From the NCBI GenBank assembly GCA_907163375.1, contig CAJQUW010008970.1:24807-88806 (forward strand): 64,000 nucleotides of DNA, in the 5' to 3' direction. Made by a program: the position numbers and the translations under genes. Positions 28,236 through 39,055 of the stretch are shown one piece after another; position 1 is the stretch's first letter, and every line of letters begins with the position of its first letter. Source of the stretch: Prostheceraeus crozeri (Eukaryota; Platyhelminthes; Polycladida; Euryleptidae). The notes beneath the pieces are model-generated. The model was not told where the DNA came from. It saw only the letters and a program-made list of their open reading frames with translations, and did no database searches.

Positions 28236-28412
28236 ACTTAGTGTCATAGTAGAATTCAAATCTACAGTACTATAGTTTTTTCGCGCCACGGGTCCCCTGG
28301 TTGGTAACGGGACCCGTGACCTTGGACACGGTCCCGTTGCTAAGCAACCAGGGGACCCGTGGCGCGAAAAAACTATAGTACTGTAGATTTGAATTCTACT
28401 ATGACACTAAGT
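28236..28412. repeat. 177-bp near-perfect palindrome
   Basis: The left arm begins ACTTAGTGTCATAGTAGAAT and the right arm ends with its reverse complement. Arms of about 85 bases match almost perfectly, with a short asymmetric centre near 28324. The GC-rich inner part contains CACGGGTCCC and GGGACCCGTG, words also found in the spacer at 26819-26851. The right arm overlaps the last codons of the neighbouring Tigger-like transposase frame. It may be a foldback element or the fused end of one of the flanking elements. Confidence 0.85.
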
Positions 28413-29875
28413 GACACTACTTTTGTACACTTAAACCATTCGCACATTGATAGTCTGTATGGTTCATTGCAGACCTTACATAAACTTTCTGATCCAACTA
28501 ACTGTTTATTTGTTTCTTCACGCTTCTTTTTGGTCATTCTTGACGTTGTGGGAATGTTTTCATCTTTTTTATCAGTCAAAACAGATGCTCTTAATCTTTT
28601 CTTTGTCTTTTTGGGGGGCTGGTCGCATCGAGGATATGGTTTAATATCTTCTGGTCTAGCAGAAACATTCTCGTTTTGCTCAGTCGAGGGTTGCTCCAAT
28701 GCTACAGTTGTTGTCTGATTGGGCTGTTCAGTAGGTTGCTCCAATTCCACTGACGGCTGATCGACTCTTTCAGAGGGTTGTCCTACATGTAACTCCGCGG
28801 ACTGCTGATCGGATTGCTCAGTCGATTGTGCGGTCACTGTTGAAGGTAAGTACTCGTCATCGCCGAATACCATAGAGTCCAAGGGGTATATCCCTGTTGA
28901 TTTGAACCCCTTCTGTGCGATTTCTACCGTTGCTGCTCGTCCATATGCCTTTGAAATCAGACTGCTGACCTGGAATTGACTGATGCATCTACCGGGGTGG
29001 CTCGTCATCAGTTATCGCAAGCACGATTATAGTATCTTTTAAATGGCCCGAAAAAACAGCGATCTAGTGGTTGCATACGGTGGCTTGAATGTGGAGGCAG
29101 GGTGAGAAGATGAATATGGTTGGCACGACAGAACTCTATGCCTTGCAAAGAAAGGTGAGAAACATGATTGTCCATAATAAGTAAGACAGGTTGACTAGAA
29201 GTCGGATGAGCATGTCGGTGAAAGTGTTGCAAATACTCCGGGAATAGTTCTGAACACATGTATCCCGAGTCACTGCACAACACCAGCGATCCAAGGGGTG
29301 CACCGTCAGTTAACTCGGGTTTCGAGCGCTTACATCGAAAAATAATTACAGGTGGAATGAAGTTGCCCGCCGCGTTCATCGAACAAACAAGGGTTGTGGT
29401 AACTCCTCTTTCTCCTGATACGACTTTGTTCACCGACTTCTTTCCTTTCTGGGACACGACCTTCGGCAATCGGTTTGGTACCGTTGAAACACCGGTTTCA
29501 TCCATGTTGTATATTTGATGAGGTCCGAAGTTATGTTGATCCATCAACTTTTGGAGTAGATCATAAAATACCTCACAATTCTCTCTCGAGAATGCTGAAG
29601 TACGAGCTGCACTTATAGGTTCTGGTGAGCGTAGAGATAAACTTCCGTTTCTTTTTAAGTAACCTTGCGCCCAATCCACACCTGCAAGTTTCCGCTCTTT
29701 ATCAAATGGATGATCTTTATTCTTCATTTCGGCCATTTCGAATGCGATGGATCTCAAGGTCTTCATAGTTATTCCATGACACAACTGATCCATTCGAACA
29801 CAGTAAGCGTGAAGCTGCTGCTCCTCTTCTTTGGTGAAGACTGTTTTGTGCCCGCCCGAAGATGGAGCTTCATTC
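28373..29875 (-). pseudogene. Tigger/jerky-like transposase, exon 2
   Basis: Starts after an acceptor (TTTGTAG) at about 29876 with NEAPSSGGHKTVFTKEEEQQ, then a CENP-B-type DNA-binding part and the DDE domain. Catalytic Asp residues are in IYNMDETGV, LLIMDNHVSH and MQPLDRCFFGPFK. After YYNRACDN one G is missing relative to the expected Trp codon (TGATG instead of TGGATG at about 29009), shifting the frame; the continuation (SHPGRCISQF ... TGIYPLD) follows in another frame. The C-terminal part is Gln/Glu-rich and ends with CKVCNEPYRLSMCEWFKC. Confidence 0.75.
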
Positions 29876-30392
29876 TACAAAGATAAAACGCTTCTTAGAT
29901 TTCTGCATTTCACTAAATGATTTGGTCACAACCGTAGCATTACACAAGTTACCCATATCACAAGTTAGGTAGGGCGACGCTTACGTATAATACGAGTTGA
30001 TGCGCTAGCCTTCGTGACTATTATTCAGTAGGCAACCTATAAATACATGTTAATGTGGTACTATCATAGGCCTATGTACATATCTACATAAGTCTAATTA
30101 ATGATTTAGGATTACACCACTCTAGAAATGTTTCAGCTATAAACCAATATTACCTTGCCGCTTGAAATGTATCTATATAAAATAGAATAAGCTATTTTAG
30201 CAGCAAGACTTGCTTTTGTACATATCAATTTCTACATCATGTTATCAAGAATAATGCTGTAGCATATCAAGGAAAAATGCGACTTGTGTAAAAATATGAA
30301 CGAGATTAAAACCGAATCAGCTATGATCCTCACAAAGCTTTGTTAAAACGTTCAAGTAATAAAAACGGCCCAGTTTCGACCGTCGATACTTA
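29876..30392 (-). other. Intron of the Tigger-like transposase
   Basis: Bounded by a consensus donor GTAAGT (30387-30392) and an acceptor TTTGTAG (about 29876). Splicing keeps the reading phase. Nothing else was seen in this AT-rich stretch. Confidence 0.6.
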
Positions 30393-30564
30393 CCTTTTTC
30401 AAATAATTCCGTATAGTTTTCTCCGAAACACCGTAGATTACCGCCAAAGATCGACGGGATTCACCCTCATTGACTCGACGGTGTATCTCTGCTCTTTCAG
30501 TTTCTGTCAGTATCTTTCTTTCTGTCTTCCTCTTGTAATTCCTCATTGTTCTGTAAGGAATCAT
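30393..30564 (-). CDS. Tigger/jerky-like transposase, exon 1 (HTH domain)
   Basis: Codes MIPYRTMRNYKRKTERKILT and then a psq/CENP-B-type helix-turn-helix (AEIHRRVNEGESRRSL, VIYGVSEKTIRNYLKK). Ends at a strong splice donor in phase 0 with exon 2. It binds the transposon ends in this family. Confidence 0.65.
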
Positions 30565-30660
30565 AGGAAAAATTCAAGGTAATCAGCTTATCTTTTTATC
30601 TTGATGAAAAGAATTATAACGTAGGGGGCCTATATTCCCGGATACGTATAAACATGGTAA

Positions 30661-31087
30661 GGGGTTACTTTCCGCACTGCGGAAGCTAACCCCTAAAATG
30701 ATGCGGATTCCTGCCCCCAGTGTGGTACTTTTAAATCTGATGTCGTCTCTGCTATATCAGAGCAGTTATCGTTCAACCACTAATATAGTGTTTCAAATCA
30801 TTCACTTACGTTTGAGAAATGGTGCACAAATAGACTGTAGCCAACCGCTCTAAGTTCACAAACTAATTAACAGACAGAGGGAAAAATTAGATGACAATCA
30901 GAAATTCGATGTCACTCACCTTCAGAGTTACGCGCAGCAAATGACGCTGTCTTGAGGGGAGTCTTCATTATTCGTCGATACTTCTCATTCGATTGCCTGA
31001 TTGGCTGGCTGAATTGATTCGGGAAATAACTGTACAAAGTTGGTAAATTAGAAGATGCGGAAAGAAACCCCTTGCGGATACTAACCC
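30661..31087. mobile_element. Small non-autonomous inverted-repeat element (MITE-like)
   Basis: The left end GGGGTTACTTTCCGCA and the reverse complement of the right end GGGGTTAGTATCCGCA match at 14 of 16 bases. Each end also contains a second GCGGA...CCCC word, so the left end can fold on itself. No open frame is inside, and the target duplication is unclear. The right end abuts the gypsy fossil. Confidence 0.4.
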
Positions 31088-33357
31088 CACCCTACAACAG
31101 CGTTTCCTGGGAATGTGCAATTATTTCCGAAATTACGTCCGAGACTTTGCCTCAATTTCTAAAGATTTGCACGATTTGGCACCAGGAAAAGAAATCACAT
31201 GGACAGATGCGACGTTACTAGCATTTAATAAGCTCAAAGATCAATTGTCTGATGGCGTTTTGGTCCTCCCGAGGTCTGAAGAGGAATTAGTGTTGAGCAC
31301 AGATGCATCAAATGATTGTGTAGGGGCTTGCCTCATGACCAAAGCGGGACAGCCAGTTTCATTCGCATCGAAGAAGCTCACCGAGACAGAGACACGTTGG
31401 AGTACTATCGATAAGGAGACGTTCGCGATTGTATGGGCCATGCAGAGGCTGAGATCTTTCTTAGTTGGGAAAAGATTCACGGTGTCAACAGATCACCAAC
31501 CCTTGAAATACCTTTTACAAGCAGATAGCGTCAGTTCCAAAGTTCATAGATGGAGAGTGTTGGTTTCTGAGTTTGACTATGATGTTAAATACATTCCAGG
31601 GAAAGATAATGTTGTAGCGGATGCGTTATCACGAGTTTATTCGATTGCCGAGGTAGATGAAGATGGAGAAGTTTCGGTTGAGGTTGATGTTATCAGAAGG
31701 GCCCAGAAAGATGACCCAGAATTCAAGATTCTTTTCAAAGCAATTGATAGAAATGACAGTCGCCAACCAAATGGAGTGTCCCAGCAGCTTTGGTGTTGTA
31801 AGAATGATTTATCAATCAAGAATGGAATTATTTACGTGAAAGACAAACTCCTAATTCCTCCCCGAAAACGAACTCAACTCTTGACAGCACTGCATTATGG
31901 ACACCAGGGGATAGAGAACATGATACAGAAGGCGACGAGCACATATTTTTGGCCAAACCTCCGGCAAGACGTGCGACACTGTCCAACATTGTAGAATATG
32001 TTCAATGATTAAACCTAAGTTCGTGAACGCGCAGCTGAAGCCATACCTTTTAGATGCCCCTCTTCAAATGATTGCAACAGATTACATTGGACCGCTTCCA
32101 TCAGATGGAGGTTATCAATATATTTTGGTGATCATGGACGCTTTCTCTAGGTTTCCTGAAGCCTACCCAGTGAGGGATATGTCGGCACGAACGCTTATTG
32201 ATAAATTTCGGGATTTCTTTTCACGGTATGGGTTTCCTGACTCCATCCTGTCTGATAATGGCACACCAATACAGAAGCAAGGAATTTTTGAACTATTTAC
32301 GCAATTTCGGAGTTAAGAAATTATTTACGAATACTTACAGGCCTAGCTCAAACGGTTTGTGCGAAAGGTTTAACGGGACGCTACAGAAGAAGCTTAAATG
32401 TTTGTTACTCGAACAAAGATTGGAAAGCAGTAGCTGGAGACATGTTTTGCCGACCGCCTTAATGGCAATAAGAAATGACATACATGCAACAACAGGGTAC
32501 ACACCTAGCGAGCTTTTTTTAGCCTTTAGAGTCAAGGACCTCTCACTCCCACCCCTTAGCGACCGATACCTTTCTCCGCAGCCCTTCGGTTCTGCCGCCC
32601 AGAACATTGCTAAGCGTAGGCATAGAGCAGATGCACATAGACGTTATGAAAATAGGCAATTCCCTCCCGGCTCAGAAGTACTTGTCAAATCTCCAGTAGT
32701 CAAGAAACTTGGGGCACCAGGAACTACGGCTGAAGTTGTTAGTCAAGTTGATAGACATACAGTCATGGTTAAGGAAGGGGGTAGGATTAAGAATGAATCG
32801 ACTGCTAGGTTATCACCTTTGCCCGTCAAGAATCGTTTGATGTCCGAAACTAAAACGGAGGAGGCGGAAGAACGGATCATACTCCGATAGTGAACGACTA
32901 TCGCCGACCGTCGAAAGGAGATGGGATCGAGTGAACGAGGAAGGTGCAAGGAGTGAAGACCGACCACAGACAGGAAGGACTGGTGAAACGCGAAATCAGG
33001 AGAGAAGAAATCCAAGACCACAGAGGAGCCGCAGGGCGCCGTCGCGCTTCCGAGACTTTGAGATGACCTCGAGTGACATTAATGTCGACAGTGATAGTGA
33101 GTCTCATTAATCGAGTGACATCGCTGTGTATAGTGATGGTGTGATTCTCACTAAGTGATTGATTTATGAGTGTTCGCCTTTTCAGCCTCTTTGCTGTCTT
33201 CTCCATTAGTGATTGGACTCTTTTCGAAAGAAAGGGCGAGTTGTGATGTTTATCTGTACTAAATATATATGTTATCATGGATTGTAAACATTTGAATATG
33301 TGTTTCAATAGAAAAGTGAACTTCGAACTGGACTCTTGACTTCTGTATATTTCAACA
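31087..33357 (+). mobile_element. Ty3/gypsy-type LTR retrotransposon fossil, partial
   Basis: Parts visible: reverse transcriptase end, RNase H (LVLSTDASNDCVGACL, TDHQPLKYLL, YIPGKDNVVADALSR), integrase zinc-binding region, integrase core (ATDYIGPLPSDGG ... ILSDNGTP) and a C-terminal integrase part up to 32890. A purine-rich tract near 33226-33240 is followed by TGTGATG, a candidate start of a short 3' LTR ending near 33357 in CA. The copy is partial and broken with a few breaks; moderately old. No matching 5' LTR was seen. Confidence 0.8.
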
Positions 33358-33384
33358 TGTACCTTTTATAGAAGAGTCACACTG

Positions 33385-33655
33385 ATATTTTTCAATTCTT
33401 CGCTGAAGATGTTAAGACATTCAAAAGAGGAGAAGAGAAATACAGATCTAATTTTGTGCTCTCATTTAACATCGCACAAAGAACAATCTGTAGTCATGTT
33501 CGTGCCACCATGAAAAACCGGTCGTACAGAGTCATTATCGAATTACATGAAGATGGCGGGATAAAGGACTGTAGCTGTGAATGTCCAAGAGGGCAATGGA
33601 TTTGCTCACATATGGCTGCGGCGCTTATCTACGGCGAAAAGTCCGGTATATCTAA
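33385..33655 (+). CDS. SWIM-type zinc-finger part of a SWIM-YqaJ gene
   Basis: An open stretch (no clear start; it may be an internal exon) with DVKTFKRGEEKYRSNF, RATMKNRSYRVIIEL and the SWIM finger CSCECPRGQWICSHMAAALIY, giving C-x-C ... C-x-H. In invertebrates this finger commonly sits ahead of a YqaJ-type nuclease in a multi-copy family of uncertain, possibly transposon, origin. The reading is interrupted at 33655 by the Harbinger insertion; the nuclease part lies beyond the insertion at 40407. Confidence 0.65.
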
Positions 33656-33927
33656 TGGTGGATTCATACTTCTGTTGTACAGCAAAATTCATGCTGGATG
33701 AACAAGTTCGGCAATGTTGTACGACTAATGACGTCATTTGTGTCGTACAACATTTGCGTCAGAGTATGAACAGCACATACGACAGTTATTATCGATTTGC
33801 TGTGCGTAGCTATTGTTGGACATACAGTATGCTGTGTAGGAACAAATGAAGCAGTCATTCCGCACAGCAGATTTTATACAGCAAAAGCAAAAACGCGCAC
33901 GTATCGTATTGTCAAGTTCATTTTCAA

Positions 33928-34257
33928 ATGACGATGGATGAAGAGAAGTTGATCGAGTTCGTGAGAAATTGTCCGCACCTATGGGACCATTCATTGCAGG
34001 AATACAGAGATCGGTCTGTGTGCAATAGAAGCTGGATTTCGATCGGAGAACAACTTGGAGGTTTCACCTCAAAAGAAGCAAGGGACAGGTGGAGGCAACT
34101 TCGCGATAGCTTCGTTAGAGCGAAGAGAAACACGATGAAGAAGAGTGGTGCTGGTGGAGAAATGAAATCAAAATGGAAATTTTCGGAAAAAATGAATTTC
34201 TCGACAAGGTTCTAAACAGTCGTACTTCTGTTTCCAGTCTTACAATTAGTCAAGATA
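33928..34257 (+). pseudogene. MADF-domain exon of the Harbinger accessory gene
   Basis: Codes a MADF (Myb/SANT-like) DNA-binding domain: LIEFVRNCPHLWDHSLQEY, then RSWISIGEQLGG, DRWRQLRDSFVRAKR and SKWKFSEK. A run of six A's near 34189 appears one base short, since the expected continuation EFLDKVLNSR is in another frame and leads to a splice donor (AAGTGAGT near 34258-34265). MADF/Myb partners carry Harbinger transposase to the nucleus and to the DNA ends. Confidence 0.65.
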
Positions 34258-34557
34258 CCAAGTGAGTCTGACATTTTTTGAATATTTAAATGAGGATTTA
34301 TGTCATAAGTCTAGTCTTTAATCTTTTGTGTGTCCTTATATCATTTTTACCCTGTGATGCACAAGTATAGATTTGTATCATCAATTAGCGATATTTGATA
34401 TCGTATTGTTGATTTGGATATATTTTCTATAATACAGTAGAAACCGGTTCTTACATCTAAAATTAATTATTCTAATTCCGCTTTTTTACATTATTTTGAC
34501 GCAATATATATTACAAAATTCACTTTACCTATTTTTATATTGATTCTTATCTTTCAG
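34258..34557 (+). other. Intron of the MADF-BESS gene
   Basis: AT-rich stretch from a GTGAGT donor to a TTATCTTTCAG acceptor ending at 34557. Nothing else seen. Confidence 0.5.
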
Positions 34558-34969
34558 GAGTAACGCTGCCATTATTGAAGAGTCGAGTGGAGAAAGTGAG
34601 AAGGAAAATGGAGTGGAAGTTAGCGAAGGTACTACCAGACCATCTGTATCTTCAATACCTGAAAAGAGAAGAAGGAAGCAGGCGGATCAAGTCGAAACAG
34701 CTATACTTGATTATATAAGCAAGGTCTCATCGGAAACTTCCGTGGAAACCCAATTTGGACAGTACGTTGGGGCCAGCTTGAACAGACTCTCCACTGCTCG
34801 TCAACGAGAAGGAAAACTAAGGATCCAAATTATCCTGAACGAGCTCGAGGATGAACAGGAAAAGGAAATTGCATCCATGAGTCATGTGGGATGTTGTTCA
34901 TCGTGTACTCAAGTGACAGATGTGTTTGAAAGAGCTTGTAAATTAATGTGTTTGAAAACTCTTTTTTAA
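34558..34969 (+). CDS. BESS-domain exon of the Harbinger accessory gene
   Basis: Follows the TTTCAG acceptor with a Ser/Glu-rich linker (IIEESSGESEKENG), a basic EKRRRKQ segment and a BESS-type motif (FGQYVGASLNRLSTARQREG and KLRIQIILNELE). BESS motifs mediate protein contacts and often follow MADF domains. Confidence 0.6.
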
Positions 34970-35051
34970 TCAATATGAATATTTTGGTATTTTAAAATTA
35001 AACTCGGATATAGTATTGTTTTACAAATCAAATGATCACAATAATCATATA

Positions 35052-36707
35052 CAGTCCGTTTCATAAAAAGTGGATCATCCTAAAATTTGACTAAATAAAA
35101 CATTAGTATGATACAGAAAGCATTTTTCATGTTATTTCATGTCCCTAATATATTTAAATGTCCTTATATAGTCTGATAAGCTATGATACAGTAACGGTTC
35201 TTAAGAAGCTAATATTTTGTGGCCGTACCCTTATTGTCAATGACATTACCAATTCGTCTAGGCATTGATTCGATGATATCGTTGATTTTTGACTGATCTA
35301 ACTTTCTCCACTCTCTTTTTAACAGTGACGTAAGTTGTGATACGCCATCTGTAGGTAGCAGTGAACGACGAACGTTACGTTTTAGAATACTCCATACATT
35401 TTCTATGGGATTCAGATCAGGAGAACGAGCTGGCCAAGATAATGTCCTAAGCCCTAATTAAGACTTGCATAAGTTGACTCTACTACTCTTGTGACACTTA
35501 GCATTATCATCCATAAATAACCAAGTCGATGGATCACCAAGTTGATCTGTCATTTGGCCAATGTTCATTCGTAAAGCATTCACATAGCGTTCAGAATTCA
35601 TGGTTCCTTGCTGTATGTGAAGTTCAGAGCGGCCATTGGTCCAAATGCCAGCCCAAATCAGTAGAGTCGCACCACCTTGTACCCGGGGACAACGTAAATG
35701 TCTCGGAATTTCCTGATCAGATTTTATCCATAATCTCAATCGACCATCACTATCCTTCAGACGGACTGATGCCTCATCAGACCAGACAACCCGATCCCAT
35801 TGATTTCGCCAGTGACAATGACTCATTGCCCATCTGAGACGTCTTTTTGTATGCTGATCTGACAATCCGATCTGAGAGGGCCTCTTACAGCTCTTGAAAT
35901 TCGACTCAATAAGTCTTCTACGAATGGTGGACTTAGAAATAGACGAGACTAGTGCAGCCATCTCAGTTAACGGGAGACTTGGATCAACTTTAACAAATCT
36001 CAAAATTAGGCGGTCTCTACGTTTGGATGTTTTGCGTGGACGGCCAGAGCCCTCTTTACGACAGAGTCGAAAATCATCATTATGCCATCGATGCACATTT
36101 GTGTAAGGGACATTTAGTCGCTTGCTTGTAGCTCGCAAAGAAAACCCTAATTCTACCAAGGCTGACACTTTGCCTTTTGTGAATGCGATCTCCTTATTGT
36201 TCATTTGTGCTTTGTATTGTTTTCAACCGGTAAGAGATAGATTTCTAGCTGAAAGCAATCAGGAGTGCTGCCAACACCACCGCAACGAAGTCAGGAAGCT
36301 ATGGAACATGAAGTCCAGTTAATCACATGTAGCAGTTACATTATTGTTGATGAATAATGGTGCTATACTGGCTCTGATTGACCGATTTTCTTGATTTTTG
36401 TTTTGCTTGATCGCTTTTGGCTTGTAGAACAACATATTACATGACAAAGGAAACAAATGTAATTTTATAAGAGTGAGGTATGATTTTGTGTAACATTGCT
36501 AAATGAAGATCAAATTATCTACTACTTTTTTATATATAACAGGAAAACAACTCAATATTCATGCTTGAAATTTCCAACAATGATATTAGTGAGCACAACT
36601 GACATATCTTCCAAATTTCAGAGAAATTCGTTCAAGTTTGGCGGAGTTAGACAAAGTTGAAGTTAAGGCGATGTTTAAGGGTGATCCATTTTTTATGAAA
36701 CAATCTG
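35052..36707 (-). mobile_element. Tc1-family transposon copy 1, nearly full length
   Basis: Ends CAGTCCGTTTCATAAAAAG and (reverse) CAGATTGTTTCATAAAAAAT form inverted repeats flanked by TA duplications (35050-35051 and 36708-36709). The transposase runs on the minus strand. It is inserted inside the Harbinger element and is younger than it. Confidence 0.85.
35209..36204 (-). pseudogene. Tc1 transposase (copy 1), one nonsense codon
   Basis: A frame of about 331 codons. The N-terminus has a paired-type HTH (GFSLRATSKRLNVPYTNVHRW) and a GRPR-like hook (GSGRPRKTSKRR). Catalytic Asp residues are in VVWSDEASV and LFMDDNAKCH; the Glu is in DLNPIENVW, DD34E-like. The frame is interrupted once by TAA at 35458-35460, where copy 2 has CAA (Gln). 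The protein would end near NVIDNKGTATKY, normal for the family. Confidence 0.8.
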
Positions 36708-36991
36708 TAGTTAAATAAAAATGATCTTGTTAACACTGAAAGAATGACATGTACTTATAGGTATGCGGCCTAGGCCTACTATAATTATTAACAGATCTTT
36801 CAGAATAAAATGTTGGTCTTTGCTTTCGGTCGACTATTTTTATGTAAATTAATGTAATACAGTAAACTCTAATTTAGAGAACAATTTCGTATAAGTTGCA
36901 TTACAAATGAACAAATCCATCTAGCTGACTCCCGATAATCGTTATGAAAATTATAAAAAATAAAACGCCATAATCCATCAAGATTATTATA
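36708..36991. other. Spacer between the two Tc1 copies
   Basis: AT-rich Harbinger-derived or host sequence with no recognisable frame. Confidence 0.4.
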
Positions 36992-38335
36992 CAGATTGTT
37001 TCATAAAAAATGGATCACCCTTAAACATCACCTTAACTTCAACTTTGTCTAACTCCGCCAAACTTGAACGAATTTCTCCGAAATTTGGAAGATATGTCAG
37101 TTGTGCTTACTAATATCATTGTTGGAAATTTCAAGCATGAATATTGAGTTGTTTTCCTGTTATAGATAAAAAAAGTAGTAGATAATTTGATCTTCATTTA
37201 GCAATGTTACGCAATATCATACCTCACTCTTATAAAATTACATTTGTTTCCTTTGTTATGTAATATGTTGTTCTACAAGCCAAAAGCTATCAAGCAAAAC
37301 AAAAATAAAGAAAATCGGTCAATCAGAGCCAGTATAGCACCATTATTCATCAACAATAATGTAACTGCTACATGTGATTAACTGGGCTTCATGTTCCATG
37401 GCTTCCTGACTTCGTTGCGGTGGTGTTGGCAGCACTCCTGATTGCTTTCAGCTAGAAATCTATCTCTTACCGGTTGAAAACAATACAAAGCACAAATGAA
37501 CAATAACGAGATCGCATTCACAAAAGGCAAAGTGTCAGCCTTGCTAGAAGTAGTGTTTTCTTTGCGAGCTACAAGCAAGCGACTAAATGTCCCTTACACT
37601 AATGTGCATCGATGACATAATGATGATTTTCGACTCTGTCGTAAAGAGGGCTCTGGCCGTCCACGCAAAACATCCAAACGTAGAGACCGCCTAATTTTGA
37701 GATTTATTAAAGTTGATCTAAGTCTCTCGTTAACTGAGATGGCTGCACTAGACTCGTCTATTTCTAAGTCCACTATTCTTAGAAGACTTATTGAGTCGAA
37801 TTTCAAGAGCTGTAAGAGGCCTTCTCAGATCGAATTATCAGATCAGCATACAAAAAGAAGTTATTTATGGATGATAATGCTACGTGTCACAGGAGTAGTA
37901 GAGTCAACTTATGCAAGTCTCAATTAGGGCTTAGGACATTATCTTGGCCAGCTCGTTCTCCTGATCTGAATCCCATAGAAAATGTATGGAGTATTCTAAA
38001 ACGTAACGTTCGTCGTTCACTGCTACCTACAGATGGCGTATCACAACTTACGTCACTGTTAAAAAGAGAGTGGAGAAAGTTAGATCAGTCAAAAATCAAC
38101 GATATCATCGAATCAATGCCTAGATAATCAATTGGTTATGTCATTGACAATAAGGGTAGGGCCACAAAATATTAGCTTCTTAAGAACCGTTACTGTATCA
38201 TATATAAGGACATTTAAATATATTAGGGAGATTAGGGACATGAAATAACATGAAAAATACCTTCTGTATCATACAATGTACTTATGTTTTATTTAGTCAA
38301 ATTTTAGGATGATCCACTTTTTATGAAACGGACTG
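36992..38335 (+). mobile_element. Tc1-family transposon copy 2, internally deleted, inverted
   Basis: Same family as copy 1 but opposite orientation, with TA at 36990-36991 and 38336-38337. It is about 310 bp shorter because a central coding segment is missing. Confidence 0.85.
37496..38127 (+). pseudogene. Tc1 transposase (copy 2), deleted
   Basis: Begins MNNNEIAFTKGKVSALLE. A TGA replaces the Trp after NVHR (near 37613), and roughly 300 bp between SDQHTKR and LWMIMLR/MDDNA is missing, removing the first catalytic Asp. The 3' part retains MDDNATCHRSS and SPDLNPIENVWSIL. It is non-functional but still has both ends and could be moved by a related enzyme. Confidence 0.75.
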
Positions 38336-38520
38336 TACTAGTAGCAAGTAAATACATTGAAAATGTATCGTCTTACAAAATTAAGGCCTGGAAAATTCTA
38401 TACAAAAGCAGAACTTGATAGCATAGTCAGTTGTGTACATCCACATATACCTTCATGATTTACTTTTACCCAAGCACCAGGCCTATATATTTTAATTGAT
38501 AGGTCTAGTTGTTCAGATTT
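38336..38520. other. Harbinger-internal non-coding stretch
   Basis: AT-rich DNA between the Tc1 copy and the last transposase exon; no frame or repeat recognised. Confidence 0.35.
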
Positions 38521-38693
38521 TTATCGCAAAAATGAATTCTGCGAAGATGTCACTTTTTTCCCCCTTTCAATGATGGACTTTTGCCAAGGCACTTCGCCAG
38601 CACTGGAACTGAAATATTTCACCAACTTCTCCCGTACCGTGTATGCATATTTTGAAGACCTTTCTGCAGACATTTCTCCAATATTTTCCAAAC
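38521..38693 (-). CDS. HARBI1-type transposase, 3' exon
   Basis: Follows a TTTTTTAG acceptor and codes SAERSSKYAYTVREKLVKYF, then GEVPWQKSIIERGKK and a stop at 38521. The REKLVKYF ... GEVPWQ pattern is the usual end of HARBI1-like transposases. Confidence 0.6.
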
Positions 38694-39055
38694 CTAAAAA
38701 ATAGAGTTATGTTTATTAAAAAGGAAAGTCATTCGAACAGTATCTAGTCGTGAAATTTTGTTAACAATTATTGATTTCCTTAAAATAGAATATGGTGTAC
38801 ATTCAATGAATAAAATCTAAAGTACGAGTCATAAATGAAGCATTTTCATATCAATAAAAATTCAAAATCAGAAATAGAATTAGCTATCCCATCATCAGTT
38901 CGCGGATACTAACTATGATGGAAAAATAAGTATGTTTTCATGTTAAATGATCGTCGAAACAAGTAAATTGAATTTAAAGTAATCAAATAATTAAAGTAAA
39001 TTTAAGTATTAAATTATCATTGATTTTTGTGATATGAGCATATAAGTATACTTAC
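38694..39055 (-). other. Intron of the HARBI1-type gene
   Basis: Bounded by a GTAAGT donor (39050-39055) and a TTTTTTAG acceptor at 38694-38701. AT-rich with no other feature. Confidence 0.5.

Larger units (their letters stand above)
28373..30564 (-). mobile_element. Tigger/jerky-like pogo DNA transposon, damaged
   Basis: The element encodes a two-exon pogo-family transposase on the minus strand (exons described separately). The DDE part has one frameshift. No convincing terminal inverted repeats were identified; the palindrome at 28236-28412 lies where the 3' end would be. Confidence 0.7.

Noticed and set aside
28236-28412. Palindrome taken directly as the Polinton terminal inverted repeat
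   Set aside because: A terminal repeat needs a partner at the far end, which is outside the window, and both arms lie here together; recorded instead as an unexplained palindrome.
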